A stretch of 64,000 bases of DNA from Terana coerulea. Its lineage: Eukaryota > Basidiomycota > Agaricomycetes > Polyporales > Phanerochaetaceae. Below the pieces are notes generated by a model, which had not been told where the DNA came from, did no database searches, and worked only from the letters and a program-made list of their open reading frames with translations. Within the stretch, counting starts at the first letter, position 1, and each line of letters opens with the position of its first letter. A program made the translations under genes and the position numbers. The DNA is taken from positions 124,001-188,000 of the forward strand of contig JAKOGH010000681.1 of NCBI GenBank assembly GCA_024811115.1, written 5' to 3'. Below, one piece after another: positions 22,824-35,060 of this stretch.

Positions 22824-24504
22824 ATGTCGCAAGAGAACACCGAGGGACCTCGGGTTGGACGCCTTGCTCGTCGTATCCATGGATGGTCATGGCAAGCTGT
22901 GAGTCCTCTTGAGCAGTGCTGCGTCCTCTGCTAACTGCTTGCAGTTTCCCATTGGAATGGGGACTGGCGCGGTTTACGTGACCATGTCTGGCATAAAGTA
23001 CCACTCGGCGGCGCTGACTACCGTGGAAACCATATTCTACTTCATCAACATGGCGCTTTTCCTCCTCAACGTCACGACGCTGGCTCTGCAGGCGATCTGT
23101 GCGTATCCGTCTCGCTATCAAGTAATCCTGAACGACTGTAACTAATTTCGTGCAGTGTATCCAAGGCAAGCTTGGCGTCTCCTTCAAGATCCCGTCAAGG
23201 GCATCTTTGTTCCTCTCGTGGTGCGTGCGATTGGTTTAGTTCAAGGATTCTTCAGCTCACAGTACGCAGGTTCTGTCGTTCGCCACCATCATCATCGGAA
23301 CTATCAACTACGCGGTGCCGTCTGGACATGTCCACCCAGAATTTATTTATAGTATATTCTGGTACGACCTCAGTGCACATTTCTTGCTGTGCGACGCATT
23401 GAATAGGCATACAGGGTCTATGTTGCCTTTGCGATCATAGTCTGCTTCCCGATGTTGATGATATGGTTCAACAAGCCGCATGATCTGACGACCTTCACTC
23501 CGGCATGGGCCTTCTTGGTCTTCCCCATGGTCAGCTGTCCATTTGCTACTGTCACATCCCATTTTTCTAACGACTTTGCACTGATGGTAGATGCTTGTCG
23601 GTGTGATATCGTTCAACGTCCTCAAGGTGATGTCTCCCGACGACCCACGGACAATCGGTGTGCTCCTCGTGGGATACGTCTTCCAAGGTACGTGTATTAC
23701 TGGCAGCATGGCGAACAAGGCTGACGTAGTCGGTGTAGGACTTGGCTTCTTCATGACGTTCTTCTACATCTGCATCTACATCATCAGGATTATGATGGTC
23801 AGTCCTTTTGGTGGTTTGCATCTCTGAAAGCACGCTCACCTGCAGTTTTAGACGGGTTTCCTTGACGGTCATCAAGCGAACGGTGCATTCGTGGCTTGCG
23901 GCCCACCCGGATTCACTGCCCTCGCTCTCATCAACCTCGGAAAGAAGGCGCAGGAGATGTACGTCCGCCGAACTTTAACCTTGTATAAGCTCACTGAATA
24001 GCGTATGATAGTCTCCCCAAGCACGGCCTCGTCTCTCCCGCCGCTGGCGAAATTTGGTATGCCTCGAGCGTCGTCGCCGGGCTCATGCTGTTCGGCCTCG
24101 CGGTGTTCTTCTTCGTATTCGGCGTCCTGCCGTACTGGTTCAAGCTCCACAAGCACCTGCACGAGATTCTCGGCTGTAAGCCCCTTTGTTCGCTCGATGC
24201 TAACTGCGATTCTGACGTGTGTACCATCTCAGGCTGGGCGCTGACCTTCCCCAACGTTGGGTGGATATCGACCATCCGGGTGCTCGGCGACACTTTCAAC
24301 CTGCCCGGCTTCTTCCGCTGGCATCTCGCCATGACCATCATCATGTGCATCGTCTGGGTCGTCCTCATTGCCCTCACCCTGCTCGCGTTCTGGAAGGGCA
24401 AGATCTTCATGGCCAAGGACGAGGACATCATCAAGGACATCACCTCCGAGACCTCGACGATGTACTCCAAAGAGGAGGACCTAGAGAAAGGTGGGCATCA
24501 ATAG
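22824..24504 (+). CDS. SLAC1/TehA/Mae1-family anion (malate or sulfite) transporter
   Basis: At least eight short exons splice in frame from MSQENTEGPRVGRLARRI to KEEDLEKGGHQ. After a short basic N-terminus come WSWQAFPIGMGTGAVYV, the first helix signature of the tellurite-resistance/dicarboxylate (TDT, SLAC1-like) family, and about ten hydrophobic helices, including LSFATIIIGTINYAVPSG, VYVAFAIIVCFPMLMIW, VGVISFNVLKVM, and FFRWHLAMTIIMCIVWVVL. GPPGFTALALINLG is the typical mid-protein motif. Members are plasma-membrane channels or exporters for C4-dicarboxylates (Mae1) or sulfite (Ssu1); sequence alone does not settle which. The acidic C-terminal tail would be cytosolic. Export of organic acids would fit the ligninolytic setting of the nearby manganese peroxidase, but that is inference. 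Confidence 0.9.
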
Positions 24505-25640
24505 GTAGACCACCTGCCACGGACTTAGACTCTTTACATTGAGCACTGTACGCACAGCTTGGACTTCATCACCATCATCCTGATTACATAGAGCACTGCC
24601 GAGATTTAGATTAGACTTAAGTAGGTTCGCACTCCGTAATGCATTGGCGACCAAGCGTTGGGACCCGGACATCGCGAAGGTTTCAGTTAAGTCCTGAGTA
24701 GACTTAACACCATGGCAAGCACATTTCAGTGACGACCCGACAAGGGCCCTTAAGGAAGTAGCGGCTGGTTGGTTCGTATATAGTCACCGAAGTCGTGGGA
24801 CCCGAGCCCCTGGCCTCGACATCCGTCTGAACATAGGCACCACTTGCCGTTTTCTTCGCCAATGGAGGCTGCCGCCGACTGTTGAGACACCCTTCAGCCT
24901 GCGCACGGTCGTCAATGAGAGTAAGCCACGGTACTATTCCTGATACACTCAGCCTGATTGGAGAACATGGCAAAATATCCGGAGGTCGAGCTCGCGAGGT
25001 GCCTATGCGAGTCCGACTCGAAATTGCATCGAAATCCCTAAGTCATTGACCGATTGCACCTATACAGCAGCCATGAGCTGGTACCCAGCCGGAGCTCACA
25101 AATCATAAGTTAGCTGGAAGGGTCTCTACAGCCGTAGTCTAATTGGGTCGCACAGGAGTGCGCACAAACATTATCAACAACACACCCTATAAGTTCAACA
25201 AAGGTTATATATCAGCTGAGGTAGTCCTTAAAATGTAAAATGATTGTTCAATCCTTCGCATTGCGCAAGCACAGGATGCTGTCCTCAATGCCAGACACCT
25301 CGCGAGCGCCTAACCTTGGCATAATTTGCGCTCTCTGCACTCTCACGAGGAGCATATTCACAGCTCTAAAAATGCAGCTCTAAAAATCATGCAAATGTTA
25401 TGTATCAGATAGCAGACAATAATGCACAACCTTTGACATGCTAGGCCCCCTTATTGAGCAGAATTTACAGCCAAAATGTGCAAAATAGGGTTAGGTGTCT
25501 GAGTTCCCAACAAAACACTGTAAGGCCAGTTGTAATAAATTCTATCGACATGAAAAATGGAGAGTGTGTACTGTTTAGTTATGTAGACAGAATTCAAAGA
25601 ATAGTCATAAACCACGAAAAAGGAAGAATTTTTCGATCTA
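24505..25640. other. Gene-poor intergenic DNA
   Basis: No open frame with motifs. A short direct repeat (GCTCTAAAAATGCAGCTCTA) lies near 25366-25386. The region is AT-richer than its surroundings. Confidence 0.45.
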
Positions 25641-25728
25641 TCCCTCGAGCCGGGATCGAACCAGCGACATCAAGATATGAAGTGTAACCATTACAGTCTT
25701 GCGCTCTTCCAACTGAGCTATCGAGGGA
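25641..25728 (-). tRNA. tRNA-Tyr (anticodon GTA) with a short intron
   Basis: On the minus strand the sequence runs TCCCTCG (acceptor), AGCTCAGTTGGAAGAGC (D arm), anticodon stem CAAGA with loop CTGTAA, an intron of about 14 nt (TGGTTACACTTCAT) after position 37, closing stem TCTTG, a short variable loop, T arm GCTGGTTCGATCCCGGC, and CGAGGGA pairing with the acceptor 5' strand. A and B promoter boxes (TAGCTCAGTTGG, GGTTCGATCC) are intact. Nuclear tRNA-Tyr genes nearly always have an intron here. Confidence 0.95.
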
Positions 25729-27654
25729 TGTGCATTAATCTTATGTTATAATACCTATTGTCATTTGAAACCGGGAGCGGCACGCACACGTTTAGCGCAA
25801 GCAATTGTGGCAAGCTAAGTTCAAGTTACAGCTGCACTGGGAACCTACGCATTGACCGTACTCCCGCTTGCACTTTATAAAGCTCCTGTCGGGTTAGCAT
25901 ACTCAAGGATGAGGTCCGTTATATCTTGTGGGGGCATGAACTTACCACCTCACTCCGAGTCGTGGTTGTGCGGTCGCTGGCAGCCGTCACGGCGTGCTGC
26001 ACGACTGTACACCCCAGTGCCCATTACTGCCGTTTGCATAAGTCCGTGAAATCGCAGAATTTCCCGAGTTTGTTTGGCCCTGCTTGGCTGCAGCACGTGG
26101 CCCTTCGCAGATTCCTCTTCCAGCCATAGCTGAGAGCATGAATATTAGTAGAAAAATGGAGTAATATCTTACCGACATTATTAACACCTTCGGATACTCT
26201 CCAGCTCAATATGGGGACGAAGGTGCGATAGCAATCCACCCTTAGACGAGAGACGCTGACTTCGAGAAGCGCTCACTTGGCTCTGGGTCCATGCGCTTGG
26301 GCGTCTACACGAAAGGAGACTAATCCTCATAAACTAGGTTATGGCGTGGTGAAAACATGGAAGGGTACTCCTGTAAGACATTAAAATGCATGTAGGTAGC
26401 TAATTGATTAAATCGACCTGAAAACGCGGAGGCAAACGCGTACTCCGCGCTGGTCACGGGGTGAGCCAAACAGGGCCAAGCAAACCCATCGAAATTCTCT
26501 GATTTCACGGACTTATGCAAACGGCAGTACCTCACTCTTGCCCATTGCTCTGGGTCTTTCCGTGGAACGCTAGGCGCTTATCAATGGGCCCTTCAAATTT
26601 GTGGACTGTGAGTACCATCCTGCCGTCGGATACGAGCCTATTAATAGCTGTTTCCCACTGAGACCTCGGGCTCACACCCTGGTTGCTGCGCCACGAGTAA
26701 AGGTCTCTCTCCGGCTGGGATTAGATTTAGCGGTGATAGACAATGATCATCAGCACCGGGAATCCAGGACCTTGTTATGGCTAGTGTTGACCTCACTTGT
26801 GAAATAAGAACTTACGCAGTTTTCACAGCTCCACTTGTTCCCTCGAGGAATCCAGTGCTATGGATGGCTCAAATCATCCTCTCATGCTAACAAGTCGACC
26901 TCGAGGGCACAGTCTTCGTCTCTTCGCATACTAATGCATGAGCATATCTAGTGGAGTAGCGTCGTCCTCGTCTCGGACCCGTGCGCGGTGTCTCCGCGGC
27001 TTAAGCTTCTTGGTGCAGCACTCGTCCCAGGTGCGTTCTACTACAGTAGGGTACATACTACGGTGCCGTTGTATTAATTGAGTACCAGGCTCATGTAATT
27101 GGCGTCGGCAGCCCCTGGGAACCCCTCATTCCAAGAGTCAATTATAGCATCGCCATCCACCCATTCCTCTGGTTTCGCGTTCATCAATACTCCCTTCTTG
27201 TCCTTTCATCGCTCGCAGATGCTCACGCACGACGATACCGACGTCGTCTCTCCGGACCCGGGACGACACGTCCTTGCAACCGGTGCCCGCCAAAGGCTAA
27301 GCGCGATGGCCGACCCGCGAGCGACGTCTGTGAAGCAGTCCGACATACTGGTATTCCGAAATGTGGCACCCACTCCCCCTGTGAATTATCGAAACGGCAT
27401 GCTCGCCATTGGCCGGCACGTCCTGTCGGTATTGCCTGAAGTCATGATTTGCGCATGGCCGCCGTCCAACATACGGGATCCAGTAACGGTGTCGGCACTG
27501 CAGTGAGAGCCTCCGGCCATGGCACCACGACGACCACTCACGGTCCTGTGATTCCGGCCGCACCAGCCTTGTTTCTTTGTTCAAATACGCAACAGCCTGG
27601 AAAATATTGGAAAGGAGTACATCAACGACGGATTAATGCCCGCCAGCTGAACGA
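25729..27654. other. Gene-poor intergenic DNA upstream of the peroxidase
   Basis: Contains the inverted repeat described separately (26025-26529) and an open frame at 27099-27506 without motifs. I found no convincing gene. 27000-27655 is likely the regulatory region of the manganese peroxidase. Confidence 0.45.
26025..26529. repeat. Inverted repeat pair, about 80-nt arms
   Basis: The arm at 26025-26100 (TACTGCCGTTTGCATAAGTC, then CGTGAAATC) recurs in reverse complement at 26450-26529 with roughly 80 percent identity, including TTGGCCCTG(C/T)TTGGCT. The 350-nt interior holds no long open frame. It could be the ends of a small non-autonomous element or two opposed copies of one repeat. Confidence 0.75.
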
Positions 27655-27662
27655 TATAAAAG
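27655..27662 (+). promoter_or_regulatory. TATA box of manganese peroxidase
   Basis: TATAAAAG lies 116 nt before the ATG at 27771. Confidence 0.7.
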
Positions 27663-27770
27663 GCTGGATGTTGCAGGCTGTGGACCTTAGGACATCCGAG
27701 TTCTACTCAGGTTACTCCCCTCAGGACATCGAGTTCGCTCTCGCTCGCCACCCTCCTCGAGACATCTGAA

Positions 27771-29270
<1,500 letters not shown>

Positions 29271-29629
29271 GCTGTTCATTGTACTCCCTGCGCATCTTGT
29301 GGGACGTTTATTTATCCGTAATTTTGAGCTACTGTTCGCACTATCATGTATCGACATTGAAAACCCAACAAATATTTTGTTCAGCCTTCCTTTGATTTAA
29401 TTTGTACAGGTCAGAGCTTTCGTGATGAAGTGGTACATTGGCTGGTCGATGGCTTTGTGGCGTTCGGCGCCGCGTGGCCAAATGATCCGGAGGGTAGTGT
29501 ACGGAAATCTTACACAACATTTCATGTTATCGCTTACAACCTCCACAGACGCAGCATAGGATGTAATTGCGATGGAATGAACAAGGTGAAATATATCCTC
29601 CCATATTTTGGGAGTGTATTTGCACAGCA
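29271..29629. other. Convergent 3' flanks of peroxidase and JmjC gene
   Basis: 359 nt of AT-rich sequence with no supported feature. Confidence 0.5.
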
Positions 29630-31160
29630 TCATGTCCTACTCTTTTTCTTCGCCCGCTTGGTTTCGCCATCCCCTTTTCTCTTCTTCGGCACATCCTCAA
29701 GGTGCCCTTGAATTTTGGGATCTTTCGACTTCAAGTAATCCCAAACCAAAACGTCTTCATACGGCTGCTGGAAGTTTTCGAGGTCGCTCGGCGGGTAGAA
29801 CCAATAGTTGAAGGCCATATGCACGTCGTCGCCGCCTGCAGACGACGAGGTAACTTCGTGCCACCACGATGCCGGCAGGTAAAGCATCTCGCCCGCCGAA
29901 AGCTCGAATACAAGCGGCTTTCCGACGTTGTCGAGGTTAGGGAAGTCTGTGGTCGAAGCGTTGCTTGGAAGAACGGCGGTCGTGAGCACACCGACGTGTT
30001 TGTGGATGAGGGCAGTAGGTATACGCGAGAACGAGGACGGCTCATCTCCAAGGCGCTCGCCGTCGTCGCTTTCGTCTCCGTCGCCACTGCCAAAGGCAAG
30101 ACCACCGTCTTCCTCCTCTTCTTCACTACTGTCTGCCCCCTCACTAGCGCCGTCAACTCCCTCTAGAGCACCCTCCATATCTTCGTCACCCTCAAAGCCT
30201 ACCATCAGCGCATCGAAGTCGTCTACTTCCTCATCAACCTCCACGCCGTCCGCCGCGTCTAGGGTGAACTGAGCAAGCTCATCAAGGGCCTGCTCGTGCG
30301 CCTCGACGAGCACTGCTCGCTCTCGCGTATCTTCCCGCCCCTTGCCTTTGCCTTTTGGCGCAGCGTTGAGCTTCTCTTCGAGAGCGTTGACCCGAGCCTT
30401 CAGGGCGACGCGTAGGGGCAAACCGTCGGACCGAACGGGCGCATCTTGGTACGAGATCAGCCCGTTGGCGTGGAGGGTGTCAAGCCTGCCATGCGGATAC
30501 AGGTTCTGGATTTCCGAAGGCGGGAAGAGCAAGAAACGTTTTCTCCCTTTGAGTAAGCAGTAGAGGTTGTCGTGGAAGTCATGGTGCTGTACGACGATCA
30601 GTCTTTCGAGAAAGCCATTGGTAGGGATAGTGCGCACCAGGCCAGATGTCGACCCGTTCTTCGACTTGCCTACCCACAAATTCACCTGCTGCAGACATAG
30701 GTTTCCCATTAACTTCGGGATGCGAGGGAAGTCATCTTCGAGCGCGTCCGCCGGCGGAGGAAGCACTGTCAAAGCCTCCAGATCTTGCTCCGCGTACTGC
30801 GTAGTAAGATAATGCTCTGGTTCGTCGTCGCGTTGCAAGCTTTTGAGGAAGTCCTTGAATTTCATGGACACTCTTTCGATATCGGTGCCGTATTGCTTTG
30901 AGGTAGGGTGTATGGGTTCGACAAGTACGGACGTGTCACCGGCTTTGGAAGCCAGATGGTCGAGATCTGCCTTCACGCGTTTGGTATGCGTGAATACACA
31001 GGACAGAATCATGGTTACGTACCCATTGCCGAGCCTTGAAAGCTTCATCTTCTAATAATCCTTCGAGTATAACCGGCCTCCGTTTGGACACGTATTTTGA
31101 GAAAAATTCCTCGGGCGGAAGAGACGGAGATATGGCCTCCGGTAGGTTGTATGGAGGCAT
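29630..31160 (-). CDS. JmjC/cupin-8 domain Fe(II)/2-oxoglutarate dioxygenase, nuclear
   Basis: Exons 31023-31160, about 30638-30970, and 29630-30586; the 51-nt intron 30587-30637 keeps the frame open if unspliced but interrupts SGL|HHDFHDN. The N-terminus (PPEEFFSKYVSKRRPVILEG) is the usual start of the JMJD7-like fold. Iron ligands: HxD in LHHDFHDNLYC, distal His in PASWWHEV; KGRKRFLLFPP is the 2-oxoglutarate strand. Between them lies a strongly acidic insert (30060-30260; SSEEEEEDGG, DGDESDDGE), unusual in size. The C-terminus is a bipartite nuclear signal (PKKRKGDGETKRAKKKS). Related enzymes hydroxylate proteins or demethylate lysines; the substrate here is unknown. The acidic insert suggests binding to basic partners such as histones or ribosomal proteins, which is inference. 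Confidence 0.88.
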
Positions 31161-32281
31161 GGCTGGCTCTCCTGGCCTTGTAAGCTAGGAGTAGATGCGG
31201 GCTCTAGAAAGGTGAGGGTGGTGGTGTCAGTCGAGTGGAAGTGCGGGGTGGGACTGTCAGACGGCAAGCGCTCTGCATGTTGTTTCTGACCACCACCACC
31301 ATCGCCACCTCGAATGCTCACACGAGTCCTCTCATAGTCTTGCTCAGATTCAACTTTCACAAGCTATTGGCGTATTCGCAGAACATGACGAGGATCGGCT
31401 TGAACTCGCTCGCGAAACACAGTGCGAACCAGGTGCGAATCACGCTGGGTATGTTTGATGGCGGCCGGAGTTGTCGCAACCATCTCTGCACGCTCGCAAG
31501 TCAGTGAAGGTCTAGGCCGATGGTCTTCATGTCCGGTGTGTCAATGTTTAAACAAAGCGCTGCGTTGTGTTACCCCTCATGGATAGCGGTGTATTCCACT
31601 GTCTATGCGACGTCAACCCGCCAAGCTGATATTTGAGGATCACGGCGGGTGTTGCGGACACTGCCCTCATTGATTCCATCAATCCCGCAAACCACCGCAC
31701 CAGGGGCAGAGATCGTCGCTTGGGGCAACATCATGTCGGTCTTGCTGTGGACAAGTTTCCGGATGCCCTTCTGCCCACTGTGAAGAGCTATGCAAGCTGC
31801 GAACCTGGTAGCAAGCACCAACGCAATGTACCTGCTATTTGCCTCTGGGTAGCTGCCACACAACACGCCGGGAAGTTTCCTCAGTGCAAGGATGTGCACG
31901 CTTATTTTGTTCGATCCGGTCAACGTCCCGACAAAAGCTGTGCGGTTGCGATCTGTATCTGTTTCAGCTGATCTGCACGCTGCATTGACATCGGAAGCGG
32001 GATCAAGCCTTGGCGTCCTGCAGGCCATAAAGCGTTGGAACGCAATCTCTGATTCTCCAGCTCCTCACCTTTCGTTCGAGCCCACTGTCCCCAAGTTCAG
32101 GCGCTGGCAGGTGAGCAGGTCTCTGCAACACACTGGTATGTGAGGATGCTGACCGTGTTCTCTCGCAGCCCACTTGTTTCACCTTCGTTCCAGTTTTTTC
32201 TTTACGATACACCAAGCTTCCTTTCACGACATCTAATCTTCCACTTAACGTCCACTCATTTCCCCCACTCCCCAACCCAGC
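31161..32281. other. Divergent intergenic region, JmjC gene to KEP C
   Basis: Short open frames on both strands (31603-32028 minus, 31633-31971 plus) overlap each other and have no motifs. The final 80 nt before 32282 are C/T-rich, as expected for a leader; no clear TATA was seen. Confidence 0.45.
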
Positions 32282-33281
32282 ATGCGTTCCACTGCCGTTG
32301 TCGCTCTCGCTCTCGCCGCCGCTGCGGCCCCCGCTATCGCATACCCTACCCCGTATGCGGCGTACAACGCCAAGCGCTCGGAGCTCAGTGCCCGCGAGAT
32401 CAACGACATCCTTGCTCGATCTTTCGCCTCCGATTTCTGGGGCGGGTTCAAGAAAGGCTTCGTTGGCACTCTTGAGACCGTCGGGCCCGTCGTAGCTAGC
32501 GTCCTGAAGCGCGAGGACCTCGAGCTCCTCGCTCGCGATGATGACCTGATGGCTCGCAGCTTCGGATCCGACTTCGTCAAGGGGTTCAAGCAAGGCTTCG
32601 TTGGCACCCTGAAGGCGGTCGCTCCCGTCGCTCTCAGCTTCTTGAAGCGCGAGGATCTGGACCTTATGGCGCGTGATGCTTTGGCGTGCGTTCTCCTAGT
32701 TCTGCATCCCGAGATGGTTGCTTACGATGTGGAATTGATAGCGCGCACCTCGCTCGCCGGGGTGAAGTCGACGCCCGCAGCTTTGGGTCTGACTTCGTCA
32801 AGGGGTTCAAGGAAGGCTTCACGGGCACCCTGAAGACCCTCGGCCCCGTCGTCGCCAGCTTCCTCAAGCGTGAAGACCTTGAGCTGCTCGCCCGCGGCAA
32901 CACGGATGAGATCCTTGCTCGCTCGACCGCAGGGGACTTCTGGAACGGCTTCAAGAAGGGCTTCGTTGGCACCATCGAGACCCTCGGCCCCATCGCGGCG
33001 AAGTTCCTGAAGCGCGAGGACCTCGAACTCCTGTCGCGTGCCGAGCAGGAGGAGCTCCTGCTCGGTCGTTCGCGTCTGACTTCTGGGGCGGCTTCAAGAA
33101 GGGCTTTGTCGGCACCCTGGAGACCGTTGGCCCAGTTGTTGCCAGCTTCCTCAAGCGTGAGGAGCTCGAGATGTTGGCTCGCGAGTATCCGTGAGTTCCT
33201 TTTTCAGCAATACTGTTTATTTTTACTGATAAAACATTGCGCAGTGAATTCGCTGCTCGGAGCATTAACGATCTGGACTGA
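32282..33281 (+). CDS. KEP C: repeat precursor of amphipathic Gly/Lys-rich peptides
   Basis: Exons 32282-32685, 32742-33190 and 33245-33281, with GT-AG introns of 56 and 54 nt. A signal peptide (MRSTAVVALALAAAAAPAIA) and short propeptide (YPTPYAAYNAKR) precede five 31-residue cores. Each begins S(F/T)(A/G), continues (D)F(W/V)(K/G/N)GFK(K/Q/E)GF, then GT(L/I)..(V/L)GP, and ends (S/K)(V/F)LKR. After KR comes ED(L)(E/D)L(L/M)(A/S)R and a variable acidic spacer. The last mini-exon encodes PEFAARSINDLD after a phase-2 intron, as in KEP A/B. One base (G in CTGGCTCGG) is missing between 33060 and 33061; with it the coding length is 891 nt, 296 residues. The cores look cationic and amphipathic, a shape shared with membrane-active peptides; activity is not established. 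Confidence 0.85.
32410..33180 (+). repeat. Five coding repeats of KEP C
   Basis: TTC(A/G)(A/T)GA..GGCTTC(G/A) recurs five times. Unit spacing varies (about 141-180 nt) because the acidic spacer after KR differs in length, unlike the strict 96-nt period of KEP A/B. Confidence 0.85.
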
Positions 33282-33506
33282 TTTAATGACTATCACGGTG
33301 GAGATTCATGTTTGTTCATTCGGAGCTTGTGTATCGTATCGTACTTTCCTGGTGAAATGACGAATGAATTGTTGAGGGGCTCATCAAAAAAAATACAGGA
33401 GCGATATGCAAGAGAAATAACATAATCTGATACGTATAAGTCGTGGCTGACATGGCTACAATGATTGACGCAGGAAGAGTCTCAGTCTCTAAGTCACCCA
33501 CAACAC

Positions 33507-34521
33507 CTACTGGTCAACCACCAGAACAGGCTGCCATGCTCTGGCTGATACCTGGCGCATCTCCACCATCCTTAGCTTGTCGAATGGAATCAAGTGGATG
33601 TCCCACTCAGAAGAACTAGGCGTCTCATTCTTCATCTCCTGAATTCGATCTGATGAGTCTCCGTCGACTACTCAGTGATCTGAAGTCACTAACCGACATC
33701 CATGTATAGATTTGCGTCGCGACCTTAGCAGCAATACCTCCGCGCGTTTCCAGGTTGACATCGTTGCCAATTGTGCGCGGCTTGTACCCAGGCCACTATG
33801 TGTCAAATACGATCAGTTCCTCGAAATTTCCGTATGGCGAGTGAAGCAGCTCACATTCAGGCAAAGAAACCACTTGACATCTTGAGGTCCAGGCTTGGTG
33901 TGATCATACTCCCACTCCAGCTGGCACAGACGCTTCTGGGGCTCGACGAGCATGTCCACGACATGTTCGCCCATCGCGTCTGTCAGGAGGATGCCCGGCA
34001 CCTCTGCGGCATCTCCGCGCTCTGGCAGACTGGCAAACTCGATGACGTGCAGCTTGTGCGGGTGCGGCCGCCGCACGGGCTGCGGGACGACCACGCCTCG
34101 CAGCGCCTTGCCGTGCAGACTGGGGTCGTCCGCGCCGTGCACGACGCGCTGTGGATTGTCCTCGGGCTGCGGAGAGCGGTACGAAGCAGGTAAATAAATC
34201 AAAGCTCAATCGCCAGCGAATTAGGGGTACTAACCGCCAGAATTTCAGGCAGGCCGCATATATTCAGAGGGTCCACCAGCTCGAGGACATCCCACCGATG
34301 CAGGTCCTTGAGGGCAAACTTGAAGGGCACCGTCTCGACGACGCCTTCCGCCGTCATCCATCGATTGCTATCCAAGACCACCTCAGCCTCCGGGTCGAAG
34401 GGCCATTCTCCGTCCTTTGCCTGCAATGTTAAGGTCAATATCCTGCTTCCACAGACTTGCGTGATTGACGTACATCCTGATGCGCCAAAAAATCAAACGG
34501 CGGGGTGTTGGCGTCCGACAT
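33507..34521 (-). CDS. Hypothetical protein, paralogue of the 35.1-35.8 kb gene
   Basis: Five exons on the minus strand (34474-34521, 34235-34420, 33855-34166, 33694-33795, 33507-33638) join in frame to 780 nt, 259 residues. It starts MSDANTPPFDFLAHQD and contains KDLHRWDVLELVDPLNICG, LPERGDAAEVPGILLTDAMG, WFLCLNWPGYKPR, and the end SSEWDIHLIPFDKLRMVEMR, then WQPVLVVDQ. I do not recognise the family. The next gene shares WPGY, the (S/P)EWD motif, a leucine/methionine heptad (LR(M/L)(V/M)E(M/L)R) and WQP, so they are tandem paralogues. No signal peptide, membrane segment or catalytic motif is visible; it is probably cytosolic. A TATATATT lies about 90 nt upstream of the start (34609-34616). 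Confidence 0.75.
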
Positions 34522-35060
34522 GCTGTATCTCTGGACGACGTTGAGGAGGAGGCGCACCTTCGTCGCTCAGGAGATGGCAAGGTGAGCCTATGGGTGAGCT
34601 TGCTCATGAATATATAGTGGCCGGACACTCGCCGCCTCGCGATAGAGGAAGGTGGCCACAACCCAAAATGTCCAAGCTTCGCCATCTGCCGGGCGTCCCA
34701 AGCTGACGAGGACGGTCAAAGAAAGGCTGCGGACTGACATGTTTTTATTTCGAGAGTGCGGAGCCCTGGCCAAAGACCCGCATGTCACACCACCTGCAGC
34801 CCAAGGGCAGGACTCCGGACATGTCTTACATAACAAAGGACCGATCGCACCCTCAACGAGCCTAAGCCACATTCGAGCCGATACAGTAAGACACCAAGGA
34901 ACAAGTGAAACACATTGTATGCAGGTCCAAACATATTGTCCAGGCTACGACTGTCATTAATGGGGACCCACGAGATGGGTTGCCTTAGGTGCGCATGGAA
35001 CTTTTGGAATGACATCGACCTCTATACTACTGCCACACCAGAGATCTTCTGGCGTCGATG
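34522..35060. other. Intergenic between the two paralogues
   Basis: Contains the TATA-like box (34609-34616, minus) of the downstream gene. Other open frames are short and without motifs. Confidence 0.45.

Noticed and set aside
27099..27506. 135-codon open frame upstream of the peroxidase
   Set aside because: No recognisable motif, no splice support, and it lies in what should be the peroxidase promoter.
33061..33110. Extra intron to explain the KEP C frame break
   Set aside because: The only GT-AG pair nearby would remove conserved core residues and does not restore the frame; one missing G explains it fully.
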